A DNA stretch of 64,000 nt from Reinekea sp. G2M2-21 (GCF_015687175.1 NZ_JADPQG010000006.1:217706-281705); one strand, 5' to 3'; numbered from the stretch's first letter, positions 36,715-45,880 are shown. The notes: generated by a model not told the origin, from the sequence alone. Numbers and translations: made by a program.

Positions 36715-36729
36715 TGAAATCACGTTTCA
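36715..36729. promoter_or_regulatory. KdgR-type operator at the MATE-pelW start
   Basis: TGAAATCACGTTTCA, a KdgR-like palindrome flanked by A/T. Its edge is 6 bases from the start codon of the MATE gene, so KdgR would block promoter clearance or the 5' end directly. Confidence 0.65.
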
Positions 36730-36859
36730 TTTTATGTCATTGTTTCTGATATGGCAATTTTTATGACAACTGAAAAGACGGGTATAAGGCGTTGTTTATG
36801 CGTCAAACACGCAGTAAAACAGCTCAAACTTAATTTACCGATTCCTTTGTAATATGCAT

Positions 36860-36883
36860 AAAAAAACCGCCAACCGGCGGTTT
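36860..36883 (-). terminator. Rho-independent terminator of kdgR
   Basis: Minus strand: AAACCGCC stem paired with GGCGGTTT, 4-base loop, followed by a run of seven T. It lies about 20 bases after the kdgR stop. Confidence 0.85.
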
Positions 36884-36905
36884 AAGAACTGGGTACGTCT
36901 GGGTG

Positions 36906-37688
36906 CTATTCTCCGTTATAACCAAGTTCAATAGAAACCGCATTACTTTTTCTCTTTAGCATCTCGATATAGGACTGCTTCTTCTCTTCGGTATGCCGTA
37001 GCGTCGGATATGAAAGACTCATTCCTGCGATAACACGTCCAAAACGATCAAATATCGGTGTCGCAATACACCTTAACCCTGGCTCTTGTTCCTCAACATC
37101 TTCGCCGTAGCCTTGCTCACGAACCACCGCAAGCTCTGCTAGCAGCTCATCGACGTTTTTATGTGTATTTTCTGTGTGTTGCACAAACTCGGTGTTTGAG
37201 AGAATAAAGCGAACCTCTTCCTCGGATCGGTCAGCCAACAACACCTTGCCTATGGCGGTACTATATAGTGGGTTACGGCCACCAATGACCGATTGCATCC
37301 TCAAATTGTATTGAGAATCAACTTTGTGGATATAGACGATCTGGTCTGAATCGATGGTACCTAAGTGGAGAGCTTCTTTAGTCGCTTCACCAATTGCGCG
37401 CATTTGGAAATCGGCACTTCCAATTAAATCGACATACTCTAACGCTTTCGAACTCAACTCATAGAGTTTCAAGGTTAGTTTGTATTTATCTGATTCACCT
37501 TCCTGACTGACAAATCCTAACAGTTTCATAGTCTGTAAGAATCGATAGACAGTACTTTTAGATGTCATCAGCTTCTGCGAAAGATCAGACACTCCGATCG
37601 ACTTATGCTCAGACAATTCAGACAGAATATTAAAAACTTTTAAGACAGAAGAAACAGGCTCTATCTGCGTGTTTTGGGTATTATCCAT
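36906..37688 (-). CDS. kdgR: KdgR, IclR-family repressor of pectin catabolism
   Basis: A 260-aa regulator with an N-terminal winged helix (SVLKVFNILSELSEHKSIGV then LSQKLMTSKSTVYRFLQTMK) and the IclR effector domain (GRNPLYSTAIGKVLLA, GYGEDVEEQEPGLRCIATPI). The sequence and length fit KdgR. In enterobacteria KdgR represses pel, ogl, tog, kdu and kdg genes and is released by 2-keto-3-deoxygluconate. Three KdgR-like palindromes in this window (27464, 36715, 45966) fit that role. It is monocistronic with its own terminator. Confidence 0.88.
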   Translation of the reverse strand: MDNTQNTQIEPVSSVLKVFNILSELSEHKSIGVSDLSQKLMTSKSTVYRFLQTMKLLGFVSQEGESDKYKLTLKLYELSSKALEYVDLIGSADFQMRAIGEATKEALHLGTIDSDQIVYIHKVDSQYNLRMQSVIGGRNPLYSTAIGKVLLADRSEEEVRFILSNTEFVQHTENTHKNVDELLAELAVVREQGYGEDVEEQEPGLRCIATPIFDRFGRVIAGMSLSYPTLRHTEEKKQSYIEMLKRKSNAVSIELGYNGE

Positions 37689-37816
37689 AGACGTTCTACT
37701 AATTTTGCACTGGTGTTTCGAAAATTATAAAACCTACCATTCCAAAAAGCCACGCGGATACCGTCCTAAATTCGCGAAATGTTAAAATTAACCTGAAACT
37801 CGCTACAGAAAAGGAC

Positions 37817-37840
37817 AAAAAAGCCAGTCAGATGACTGGC
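37817..37840 (-). terminator. Rho-independent terminator of the kduD-kdgKAF-isomerase operon
   Basis: Minus strand: perfect 8-bp stem GCCAGTCA/TGACTGGC followed by six T, 43 bases after the stop of the last gene. Confidence 0.85.
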
Positions 37841-37882
37841 AGACTCGGTGATGAAGGATTCACAGGAATCCATTAACTCGTA

Positions 37883-38518
37883 CTACAGTAAAGAACGAAC
37901 ATACTGTTCAATTTCTTTGTTCTGGCAGTTTTCAAAGAAACTCTTTTGGAAACGCTCACCCTGTATAGCTGTGCGAACAAGCTCTTGATCAATTGACCTT
38001 AAGGTATCTAGATAATCATTCTTAACAATAGCCGCTTTTACTTCATTCAAAATAGCCGCATTGCGGACTTGTGGTTCTTTTCGCTCAAGCGGATAACCTT
38101 GCCCTCGCTCCCCGACGAATGCTTTTTCGAAAATATAGCGAACATTCAGCTCAGCACCCCAACCATAACCTTTCGCAAAAGCTAACGCTAACGCATTTCC
38201 GTTATTTATCTGGTTAAACAAAAACGCATCCGAAGGGTCCAAGCAGTAGCCGCAAACAACACCAGGATGCAAATTGAGCGACATCATAGCACCTTGACCT
38301 GTACCGCATCCTGCCACCACAAAGTCAACGGCTTGAGAGTTCAATAGCAAACTAGCCTGAATTCCCAAATGTATATAAGTCAAATGATGATCATGTTCAT
38401 CACTCATACCGACGTTAAAAACGGAATGGCCAAGTGGCTCCGCAACCGAGACAAGTTCATTCAAAACAGTCTTGTTTTTAGCCGCTTGACTGTTTTCCAT
38501 CATGAGTGCGATTTTCAT
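37883..38518 (-). CDS. RpiB/LacAB-fold isomerase, probable 5-keto-4-deoxyuronate isomerase (DhuI-like)
   Basis: A 211-aa protein of the RpiB/LacA/LacB sugar-phosphate isomerase fold: MKIALMMENSQ at the start, VVAGCGTGQGAMMSLN (the conserved GCGTGxG anion-binding loop) and CLDPSDAFLFNQINNGNALA. Pectin catabolism needs an isomerase between KdgF and KduD. No KduI gene is present here, and RpiB-fold enzymes (DhuI of streptococci) are known to isomerise 4-deoxy-L-threo-5-hexosulose-uronate. Its place as the last gene of kduD-kdgK-kdgA-kdgF supports that job. A GGAG site precedes the ATG at 38518. Confidence 0.75.
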   Translation of the reverse strand: MKIALMMENSQAAKNKTVLNELVSVAEPLGHSVFNVGMSDEHDHHLTYIHLGIQASLLLNSQAVDFVVAGCGTGQGAMMSLNLHPGVVCGYCLDPSDAFLFNQINNGNALALAFAKGYGWGAELNVRYIFEKAFVGERGQGYPLERKEPQVRNAAILNEVKAAIVKNDYLDTLRSIDQELVRTAIQGERFQKSFFENCQNKEIEQYVRSLL

Positions 38519-38533
38519 TTTATGTAACTCCAA

Positions 38534-38884
38534 TTATTTGGTTTTTGCGTATGGGTTGCCCGCTTCCAGAAAGTCTTCACGCATTGGCGTGAAATTATCC
38601 AGAAGCACACCTTTTTCTTTACAGACACAACCGTGAACAACGTTCGGTTTCTTATACAAGACATCGCCAGCCTTGACGACCTGGGTTTCATCGCCAATCG
38701 TAAATTCAAATTCACCTGACAACACATAGGTCAGCTGCTCATGCGGATGGCTGTGCAACGGGCCAACAGCGCCTTTCTCGAAATACACTTCAACGGCCAT
38801 GATTTTGTCACTATAAGCCATGATTTTACGAGAAACTCCATCACCTAAATCTTCTAGTTTAACTTCCGAATTATGTACAAACAT
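38534..38884 (-). CDS. kdgF: KdgF, cupin that opens unsaturated uronates
   Basis: A 116-aa single-domain cupin. The metal site is visible in GPLHSHPHEQLTYVLSGEFE (two His, one Glu) and the second motif in DVLYKKPNVVHG. KdgF converts 4,5-unsaturated galacturonate to its linear ketone before isomerisation. The ATG at 38884 has an AAGGG site; it follows the aldolase gene by 17 bases and leads into the isomerase gene 15 bases later, so all are in one operon. Confidence 0.85.
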   Translation of the reverse strand: MFVHNSEVKLEDLGDGVSRKIMAYSDKIMAVEVYFEKGAVGPLHSHPHEQLTYVLSGEFEFTIGDETQVVKAGDVLYKKPNVVHGCVCKEKGVLLDNFTPMREDFLEAGNPYAKTK

Positions 38885-38901
38885 ATAATTACCCTTCTTA
38901 A

Positions 38902-39540
38902 TCACGAATCAATCTGATGAATTAACATTTTCGCTTGAATGATCATCTCACCGATACGATATCGGTCACCAGACTCGATCAAGTTTTTATTGACGAACCA
39001 GCTTCCGCCACAGGCAAATACCTGTGGCAGCTCAAGGTAGCTACGGATGTTTGAAAGATTAATTCCACCTGTTGGCATTACCTTTAATTCTCGATACGGT
39101 GCCAGAATTGCCTTCAAAAACCCTACCCCACCAGAAGCTTCAGCAGGAAAGAATTTCACGGCAGACAAGCCCAATGACATCGCTTGCTCAATTTGAGACG
39201 GATTGTTAACACCTGGAATCATCGGTATATCATTTTTTAAAACCGCCTCGACCACTTTAGGGTTCAATCCTGGACTGACCATAAAATCTGCACCTGCGGC
39301 TTTGGCTTCATCCGATTGTTGTGGACTTAACACTGTCCCAGCACCGACTAGCAACGAGGGCTGGCGAGTTTTCATCGCACCCAACACCTCGATGGCCGAT
39401 TTAGACCTCAAAGTCACTTCAGCAACCGGCAATTCTAGCTCAACAAGCAAGTCAGCTAACCAAGCGGCCAGGTGAACATCATCTAAATCGATGACCGGTA
39501 CCAAACGATGCTTGGAGAGTTCATCTATTAATAGGCTCAA
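38902..39540 (-). CDS. kdgA: KDPG aldolase (KdgA/Eda) with TTG start
   Basis: A 212-aa class I aldolase that splits 2-keto-3-deoxy-6-phosphogluconate to pyruvate and glyceraldehyde-3-phosphate. Residues seen: E41 in AEVTLRS, R45, VGAGTV, Schiff-base lysine K129 in AVKFFPAE, phosphate loop PTGGIN. Homology begins at LSLLIDELSKHRLVPVID, which fixes a TTG start at 39538-39540 overlapping the kdgK stop (TTTGA) behind a GGGGGA ribosome site. An ATG further upstream would add an unrelated Cys-rich peptide read inside kdgK, so I reject it. Confidence 0.85.
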   Translation of the reverse strand: MSLLIDELSKHRLVPVIDLDDVHLAAWLADLLVELELPVAEVTLRSKSAIEVLGAMKTRQPSLLVGAGTVLSPQQSDEAKAAGADFMVSPGLNPKVVEAVLKNDIPMIPGVNNPSQIEQAMSLGLSAVKFFPAEASGGVGFLKAILAPYRELKVMPTGGINLSNIRSYLELPQVFACGGSWFVNKNLIESGDRYRIGEMIIQAKMLIHQIDS

Positions 39541-40490
39541 ACGAAATCCCCCATTTTTATGTGTGCAGTTGCAGTTTCCGGAATAACAGCCCCGGGATAT
39601 TGAATTACCTGAGCAGCAACTTGGTGACCAAGACTCGCAGCACTCGCAACTGAACACCCCATCACCCGACCTGCAATATACCCCGCACCAAATGAATCTC
39701 CCGCTGCTGTTGTATCTACAACGCTAGAAACATGTTCTGCATCAACTTCCACTATCGAATTTTCGAAACGAATAAGACAGGGTTGGTGCCCACGCTTAAT
39801 CACCACCTCGGAACAGTACCAGACGTTAAAGACATCTGAAGTACTGGTTGCGTTAAAATGTGTCTGCTCATCATCATAAGTTAGTAATGCGATATCGGAG
39901 ATTTTTGCTATCTCTCGGTAGAGTTTCTGACTAACCGCTTTGCTCTCCCATAAAATGGATCGATAGTTACTGTCGAAAACAATTCGCCCGCCTTGTTGGT
40001 GATACAAGTTCAACGCAGCTAACAAATTGCTTCGCCCCTTATCAGTCAATACAGCCAAACTAATACCCGATAAATATACCCATCCAAAACTCGAGAGTTC
40101 TCGCGCAATTTCGGTTGCTGAGCGATCATCGAACTGATACTTCGCAGCCGAGTCATTTCTCCAATAAACGAAACGACGTTCACCCTTGCTGTCGACAAGA
40201 ATTTGGTAAATTCCAGAAGTTTTTCCGCTGATAGTCTTAACGTACCTGGTATCGATGCCATTTGATTGCCAGCGGTTAACTAATTCCTGACTGAGTGGAT
40301 CATCACCCACTGCGGTCAGGTAAGAAACAGAAATAGAGTCTGGCAGCAAACGACGAAGATAGACGGCAGTATTGTAGCTGTCCCCGCCCCAGCCCTGTTT
40401 AACCTCTCCAAATCGCTGCCCAGACAGTTCAATCATACATTCACCAAGACAGGCGATAGATGGATGGTTACTACCCTCGTAATTATTCAT
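39537..40490 (-). CDS. kdgK: 2-Keto-3-deoxygluconate kinase, PfkB family
   Basis: A 317-aa ribokinase-type sugar kinase. N-terminal PSIACLGECMIELSG with the GWGGDSYNTAVYLRRLL substrate region, and the C-terminal catalytic motif DTTAAGDSFGAGYIAG, in which the Asp of AAGD is the general base. It makes KDPG for the aldolase encoded next, with overlapping start and stop. Start at 40490 (MNNYEGSNH) fits the family N-terminus and lies 15 bases after the kduD stop. Confidence 0.88.
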   Translation of the reverse strand: MNNYEGSNHPSIACLGECMIELSGQRFGEVKQGWGGDSYNTAVYLRRLLPDSISVSYLTAVGDDPLSQELVNRWQSNGIDTRYVKTISGKTSGIYQILVDSKGERRFVYWRNDSAAKYQFDDRSATEIARELSSFGWVYLSGISLAVLTDKGRSNLLAALNLYHQQGGRIVFDSNYRSILWESKAVSQKLYREIAKISDIALLTYDDEQTHFNATSTSDVFNVWYCSEVVIKRGHQPCLIRFENSIVEVDAEHVSSVVDTTAAGDSFGAGYIAGRVMGCSVASAASLGHQVAAQVIQYPGAVIPETATAHIKMGDFV

Positions 40491-40504
40491 TCCCGTACCT
40501 TGAA

Positions 40505-41269
40505 CTAACGAGCAAGCCAACCACCATCTACAGCAACGGTATAGCCATTAATGTAGCGTGATGCTTCTGATGCTAAAAACACCGCGGGCCCTCCAATATC
40601 ACTGGGAAGTCCCCAACGACCAGCTGGAATCCGACCTAAAATCTCTTTTGAACGTTCGGCGTCTTCACGTAGAGCTTGTGTGTTGTTGGTTGCCATATAA
40701 CCCGGAGCAATTGCATTCACATTGATGCCATCTTTTGCCCATTCATTTGCCAACAAACGAGTTACACCCATGACAGCACTTTTCGAAGCGGTATAGGACG
40801 GTACGCGAATACCACCTTGAAAAGACAACATTGATGCGATGTTAATAATGTTTGCGGGTGTTCCCTGCCGCAACACTTGTCGAGCAAATGCTTGCGACAT
40901 AAAAAACACAGATTTAATGTTAACATTCATCACATCGTCCCAGTCTTTTTCTGAAAACTCAATGGAATCAGCACGACGAATAATGCCTGCATTGTTAACC
41001 AATATATCAACCTTACCAAATTTATTAACAGCCTCCGTTATGATCTTTGCTGGAGCCTCTGAATCACTCATATCGGCAATTACGCTATGAAACGTCAACC
41101 CTTTTTCTTCCATAAGCGCTATCGTTTCGGTTGGCTCAGAAAGGTTCGCACCTACGATCACGGCACCGGCCTCAGCAAGTGAAATTGCCATCCCTTGACC
41201 TAGGCCTGTATTGCATCCGGTAACGATCGCAACTTTGCCTTTTAAACTAAATAACTCTAACATTGACAT
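40505..41269 (-). CDS. kduD: KduD, 2-keto-3-deoxygluconate-forming oxidoreductase
   Basis: A 254-aa short-chain dehydrogenase. Seen: LFSLKGKVAIVTGCNTGLGQ (cofactor loop TGCNTGLG), NNAG, catalytic SYTASK (YxxxK), and the C-terminus YINGYTVAVDGGWLAR, all as in KduD. It reduces 3-deoxy-D-glycero-2,5-hexodiulosonate to 2-keto-3-deoxygluconate. An AGGAG motif stands before the ATG at 41269; a second ATG two codons later is also possible. It is the first gene of a five-gene minus-strand operon. Confidence 0.88.
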   Translation of the reverse strand: MSMLELFSLKGKVAIVTGCNTGLGQGMAISLAEAGAVIVGANLSEPTETIALMEEKGLTFHSVIADMSDSEAPAKIITEAVNKFGKVDILVNNAGIIRRADSIEFSEKDWDDVMNVNIKSVFFMSQAFARQVLRQGTPANIINIASMLSFQGGIRVPSYTASKSAVMGVTRLLANEWAKDGINVNAIAPGYMATNNTQALREDAERSKEILGRIPAGRWGLPSDIGGPAVFLASEASRYINGYTVAVDGGWLAR

Positions 41270-41646
41270 ATCACTCCTGACTCTCCGTGCACGTCGCACT
41301 TCGCCTTTCTAAAATAGCTCACTCTCTCTTAGTGAAAACTGTTGACAACTGAAACCAGTACAATCGAAACCAATCAATATCTTTTTACTGAATTTGGTTA
41401 GTTATTTAAATTAGACCCATTTATTTCTGGTGTTTAGTCTCTACTCCATACCATTCATCGCTAGCTTTCGCCTTGGTATGAAAACTTTTTTTCACAAGTA
41501 CCAGCGTCGTAGATACATTTTTACGGCCAAATACTATCCCTAGCTAAGAATAAAAGCGCCGCTCAAAAACACGCCGGCAACCTTCTTATCAAGCCACCTT
41601 ATCTATTTTTAACAATCGGCCGAAGTAAACTTCGGCCTTACTGGAA
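41270..41646. other. Promoter region of the kduD operon and end of the tog operon
   Basis: No gene. The kduD promoter must lie in the first part; no palindrome as good as the other KdgR boxes was found, the closest being TGAAAACTGTTGACA near 41334, which matches poorly. Confidence 0.5.
41618..41637 (-). terminator. Probable terminator of togMNAB
   Basis: Stem GGCCGAAG / CTTCGGCC with a 4-base loop 10 bases after the togB stop. The following minus-strand sequence, GATTGTTAAAAATAG, is only moderately T-rich. Confidence 0.6.
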
Positions 41647-42930
41647 TTAATCCTTGATGGCCTTGCGCAAAATACGCTGACCTTGCTTGTAGAAATCTTT
41701 AGCGGCTTCTTCTACAGTCTTTTGACCGTGATCAATCTGTTCAATATTTTCCTGGAACAGCGACACTAACTGAGGGTTTTCGAAGTAGCCAGAGGTCGGA
41801 ATCTTTTTAACCAACTGATTTATTTGAACTAAGCCCGCTACTGTCAAATCAGAACTGTTTAAAGTACCGTTTGCCGCCAGAACTTCACGCGCATATGAAT
41901 TCAGCGGAACACTGCGCTGTAAACCCATAATTTCGATACCAGCTTTTTCATTCAGCAAAAAGTTCAACAACCGAGCAGCTTCTTCAGGTTGTTCTGAATT
42001 TTTAGATATTGAAAACATCAATCCAGGCTTGTAGAAAATTCCTGAACTTTCAGCCCCATCCATAATCGGGTAGCTGCCCAATGCCATGGTCATTGGAGGC
42101 TTTAAATTGTCACCATACTTGTTAATAGCAGAGTTCCACATATAGAGACCAGCCCATTCGCCGTTGATCCATGGCTTATGCTCATAGAGATTGGCTGCTC
42201 CATAAGAAGATATATACTTTTGACTTGGCGCTACATGGTTCTTAATCATGTCCGCATACAATGTAAAGAACTCGACCATTTGATCTTCAGAGTAAGCGAA
42301 ACTACGCTTAGATTCATCGATCATAGGGATACCATATTTCTGAACCATATAAGAACGGTTCATTGCCATAACATCACGGCCCTCAAGGACTAAAGGATAA
42401 TATTCATCACCTAGTTTTTCCTTGAATACGGGACCTGCTGCCATTAACTCATCCCAAGTTCCGGGGTAATCTAAGCCAGCAGCAGCCCATGTATCCTTGT
42501 TATAGTAAAAAATACGAGCAGCCATCGATACCGGAAGGGAATTTAATTTACCGTTAATAGTTCCCAGTGCTAGTGCAGACTCATCAAAGTTAGATAAGTC
42601 CAATTGACTGGAAAAATCTCGAAGATCGCGAAAGCCTGTACCCTTTGGTGAGAAAATGGGCAACCAATTCCAGTTTGTCTGCATTAAGTCTGGTTCAGTC
42701 TTACCAGCAATCTGTGTCGTTAAACGCTCCAGATGGCCACCCCATCCGGTGTATTCGGTCTTTACAACAGAGTTCGTTGCCGCTTCATAGGCATCCACGG
42801 CCGCATTGGTTGCTTCATGGCGGGAGTTTCCGCCCCACCAAGAGAATCGTAATTCGTCAGCCTGCACGGTCGCAGCACCTGCCACAAGGGTTACGCTAAT
42901 CGATAAACAAAGCATGGATTTTTTTATCAT
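41647..42930 (-). CDS. togB: TogB, oligogalacturonide-binding periplasmic protein
   Basis: A 427-aa family 1 extracellular solute-binding protein. Signal peptide MIKKSMLCLSISVTLVAGAA with cleavage near VQA; mature start DELRFSWWGGNSRHEATNAA matches TogB of Dickeya in style and length (430 aa). It catches oligogalacturonides in the periplasm for the TogMN permease. It ends the togM-togN-togA-togB order, the reverse of which is common in enterobacteria but with the same gene set. Confidence 0.85.
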   Translation of the reverse strand: MIKKSMLCLSISVTLVAGAATVQADELRFSWWGGNSRHEATNAAVDAYEAATNSVVKTEYTGWGGHLERLTTQIAGKTEPDLMQTNWNWLPIFSPKGTGFRDLRDFSSQLDLSNFDESALALGTINGKLNSLPVSMAARIFYYNKDTWAAAGLDYPGTWDELMAAGPVFKEKLGDEYYPLVLEGRDVMAMNRSYMVQKYGIPMIDESKRSFAYSEDQMVEFFTLYADMIKNHVAPSQKYISSYGAANLYEHKPWINGEWAGLYMWNSAINKYGDNLKPPMTMALGSYPIMDGAESSGIFYKPGLMFSISKNSEQPEEAARLLNFLLNEKAGIEIMGLQRSVPLNSYAREVLAANGTLNSSDLTVAGLVQINQLVKKIPTSGYFENPQLVSLFQENIEQIDHGQKTVEEAAKDFYKQGQRILRKAIKD

Positions 42931-42949
42931 TGTTTTTTCCTCTTACACA

Positions 42950-44083
42950 TTAAAGTGAAATGTTTTCTTCGGTTTCTTTGTTAAAAATATGACAGTGTTC
43001 AATGTCTAGAAATACATCAACATCTTTACCTTCAGCATCCAGTAAATGCTCTTCGACAATTGCAGTAGGAATGCGAGCACAAAGAGATTGATCCGCGACG
43101 TCCAGATAGACGTAGAATTCTGAGCCCATGTTTTCCAGCCGCACAACTGTTCCAGTAAGGATTTGCTCTTTCGGTGTTTCTTCTGTCGCCAAATTTATAA
43201 ACTCTGGACGAATTCCGAATATAACAATTTCCTCATGTTCTGCTCTTATAGACTTTGACTTACGTTCATTAATGGATACTAACTGATCTGAAAAACGTAA
43301 TTGACTTGCACCGTCTTCCGACTTGATAAACCGCGCTTCAACCATATTCATTTCTGGAGCGCCAATAAAACCTGCAACAAATAAATTCGCAGGAAACTTG
43401 TACAAATTAGCGGGGGTATCTACCTGCATAATATAACCGTCTTTCATCACGCAAATTCGGTCACCCATAGTCATCGCTTCAGTTTGATCATGTGTCACAT
43501 AAACTGTTGTCGCAGGCTGATTACTTGCTTTCAAGCGTTTATGTAAATCTGATATCCTCACTCGCATAGAAGCTCTGAGTTTTGCATCTAAGTTGGACAA
43601 TGGTTCGTCGAAAAGAAAAACGCTCGGCTTCTTAACAATGGCACGACCTACTGCAACTCGTTGTGCTTGACCTCCTGAAAGTTGCCTTGGTAGGCGATCA
43701 AGCAACGGAGTAATCTCTAACAATTCCGCCGCTTCATTAACGTATTCATCAATCAATTCTTTTTCTAAGCGCGCCAGTTTCAAACCAAAACCTAAGTTTT
43801 CACGAACAGTCATATGCGGATACAGCGCATAGTTTTGGAACACCATTGCTATACCACGATCTTTCGGCGCCAAATTGTTAACAGTCGTATCGCCGATGTT
43901 AATTTTTCCGCCTGAAATCATTTCAAGGCCGGCCAACATACGAAGTGTTGTAGATTTCGCACAACCCGAAGGACCAACCATGACCATAAATTCACCGTCG
44001 CGAATTTCTAAATCGATACCATGTACAGCTTCAAAACCGTTTGGATAGACCTTGGTGACTTTCTCAAAAGTTACGTTTGCCAT
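42950..44083 (-). CDS. togA: TogA, ABC transporter ATPase
   Basis: A 377-aa MalK/UgpC-type ATPase: Walker A GPSGCAKST (Gly-to-Ala inside the usual GCGKST), Q-loop QNYALYPHM, signature LSGGQAQRVAVGRA, Walker B VFLFDEPLSNLD, H-loop TVYVTHDQTEA, then the C-terminal TOBE regulatory domain (FGIRPEFI). It powers TogMN. The Ala in Walker A is also common in this sugar-importer group and does not abolish activity. Confidence 0.88.
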   Translation of the reverse strand: MANVTFEKVTKVYPNGFEAVHGIDLEIRDGEFMVMVGPSGCAKSTTLRMLAGLEMISGGKINIGDTTVNNLAPKDRGIAMVFQNYALYPHMTVRENLGFGLKLARLEKELIDEYVNEAAELLEITPLLDRLPRQLSGGQAQRVAVGRAIVKKPSVFLFDEPLSNLDAKLRASMRVRISDLHKRLKASNQPATTVYVTHDQTEAMTMGDRICVMKDGYIMQVDTPANLYKFPANLFVAGFIGAPEMNMVEARFIKSEDGASQLRFSDQLVSINERKSKSIRAEHEEIVIFGIRPEFINLATEETPKEQILTGTVVRLENMGSEFYVYLDVADQSLCARIPTAIVEEHLLDAEGKDVDVFLDIEHCHIFNKETEENISL

Positions 44084-44088
44084 AATCT

Positions 44089-44985
44089 TTACCCTTTAAC
44101 TCCACCAGCAGTTACTCCTTCGATGAAGTAATTCTGCGCAATCAGGAAAACAACAATGGAAGGCACAATAGCGATAGAGGCCATGGCCAGAATTTCATTC
44201 CAATTGGCCGCTTCTGTGACGTCTATTGAAAGTTTTAACGCGAGTGCAATTGGATACTTCTCGACACTCGATATGTAAATAAGTGGCCCTAAAAAGTCAT
44301 TTACTGACCACATAAATTGAAACAAGGCAACCGAAATAATTGCTGGTTTTAATATCGGTACAATGATGTACCAAAGCAATTGAAACGAATTACAACCATC
44401 AATCATTGCGGCCTCTTCCATATCCGTAGGTAATCCTCGCAAAAACTGAATTAACATAAATACGAAGAAACCTTGGGTCGCAAATGCCATCGGCAGATAT
44501 AACGGCATATAACTGTCGAGCATCCCCATTTCACGAAACATCAAGTACTGGGGGATCAATAAGACCGACTGCGGCAGTAGAATGGTTGCTATCAGCGTGG
44601 TAAACCAAAACTTTTTGAATGGTATCTCAAACCGTGCAAAACCAAATGCAACAATGGTGGACGAGATTACCGTTAAAATAACTTTTGGTATGACATACAT
44701 AAAAGTATTCAAGAAAAACCGACCAAAAGTATATTCGGTTCCCGTTTTCCAACCATTAATGAAACCATCCCAGGAAAAATCTTTTGGAATCAAGCTCATT
44801 GAAGTGAATATCTCGTGATTTGGCTTAAATGACGCAGAAATCATCCAAGCCAACGGATACAGCATAAAAATTCCTGTCAGTATCAGTACGAAGTAGCGAA
44901 AGTAGGAGTTAATCCGCTCTTTTCGAAGTGTACGTTTCACTTCTTTGTTAATTTGCATAGCGCTATATGCGCTGACAGTAGACAT
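44089..44985 (-). CDS. togN: TogN, ABC permease
   Basis: A 298-aa MalG-type permease with six membrane helices and the cytoplasmic EAA loop (EEAAMIDGCNSFQLLWYIIV). The start at 44985 (MSTVSAYSAMQINKE) directly follows the togM stop; ATG at 45000 would overlap it and is possible. Together with TogM it forms the channel for oligogalacturonides. Confidence 0.85.
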   Translation of the reverse strand: MSTVSAYSAMQINKEVKRTLRKERINSYFRYFVLILTGIFMLYPLAWMISASFKPNHEIFTSMSLIPKDFSWDGFINGWKTGTEYTFGRFFLNTFMYVIPKVILTVISSTIVAFGFARFEIPFKKFWFTTLIATILLPQSVLLIPQYLMFREMGMLDSYMPLYLPMAFATQGFFVFMLIQFLRGLPTDMEEAAMIDGCNSFQLLWYIIVPILKPAIISVALFQFMWSVNDFLGPLIYISSVEKYPIALALKLSIDVTEAANWNEILAMASIAIVPSIVVFLIAQNYFIEGVTAGGVKG

Positions 44986-44989
44986 ATTT

Positions 44990-45880
44990 TCACCCGCCAT
45001 TTTTTCCACCTTTATCGCCAGAATAAAACACCCAGTACTTCGACGACTTGAATGAAATGCCGGTGAATATACCGACAATCACAAACAACACCCATGCCAG
45101 CGCACTGCCATACCCCATATCAAAATATTTAAATGCCGTTTCATAAATATAAAGCGAGAACAGATAAGTCGACTTAGCGGGCCCACCTGCTGTTATTACA
45201 TAGGGTGCCGTAAACTCTTGAAATGCTTGGGTTGTTTGCATGATGAAGTTAAAGAAGATAACGGGAGTAATCAGTGGAATAGTAATCTTGGTAAACATAT
45301 GCCACTTGGAGGCCCCATCAATCATCGCAGCTTCATACTGAGATTGAGGAACACTTTGCAACGCAGCCAAAAATATCACCATGGCCGAGCCAAACTGCCA
45401 GACACGCAAAAGCGTGACAGACAACATAGCAAAGTGAGGTTCCCCTAACCACGCAACGGGTGGGATTCCTACATACCCTATAAAGGTATTGAGCAAACCA
45501 TCCAATGAAAATATCGCGCGCCAAAGCACAGCAATGGCCACGCTCGATCCTAATATGGAAGGTATGTAGTAAGCCGTGCGAAATGCCTTAATTCCGCGTA
45601 ATTTAAAATTCAAAACGAACGCGATAAACAGAGCAAAGGATAATTTCAATGGAATTGTTAGAAACACATACGCGAAAGTGACTCCTAATGACTTATAGAA
45701 AGTGTCATCACTAACCATGTAAGCGTAATTGTCTAACCCAACGAAGGAAGGTGTGTTTATGAGGTCATAATCAGTAAAGCTTATGATTAATGACGATATA
45801 AAAGGGAATGCCGTAAAGACGATCAACCCAATTATATAGGGACTTATGTAAGCAAGCCCTAACTTCTGATTTTCATACAT
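44990..45880 (-). CDS. togM: TogM, ABC permease
   Basis: A 296-aa MalF-type permease, six helices, start MYENQKLGLAYISPYIIGLI and EAA loop QYEAAMIDGASKWHMFTKIT. It is the first gene of togMNAB; the divergent ogl gene lies across a 233-bp region with a KdgR box. Confidence 0.85.
   Translation of the reverse strand: MYENQKLGLAYISPYIIGLIVFTAFPFISSLIISFTDYDLINTPSFVGLDNYAYMVSDDTFYKSLGVTFAYVFLTIPLKLSFALFIAFVLNFKLRGIKAFRTAYYIPSILGSSVAIAVLWRAIFSLDGLLNTFIGYVGIPPVAWLGEPHFAMLSVTLLRVWQFGSAMVIFLAALQSVPQSQYEAAMIDGASKWHMFTKITIPLITPVIFFNFIMQTTQAFQEFTAPYVITAGGPAKSTYLFSLYIYETAFKYFDMGYGSALAWVLFVIVGIFTGISFKSSKYWVFYSGDKGGKNGG

Noticed and set aside
38902..39657. ATG start of the aldolase at 39657
   Set aside because: It would add a Cys/Ser-rich peptide read in a shadow frame of kdgK; family homology and a GGGGGA site support the TTG at 39540.
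41320..41400. KdgR box before kduD
   Set aside because: The best stretch, TGAAAACTGTTGACA, matches the core at only about nine of fifteen positions and is not palindromic.
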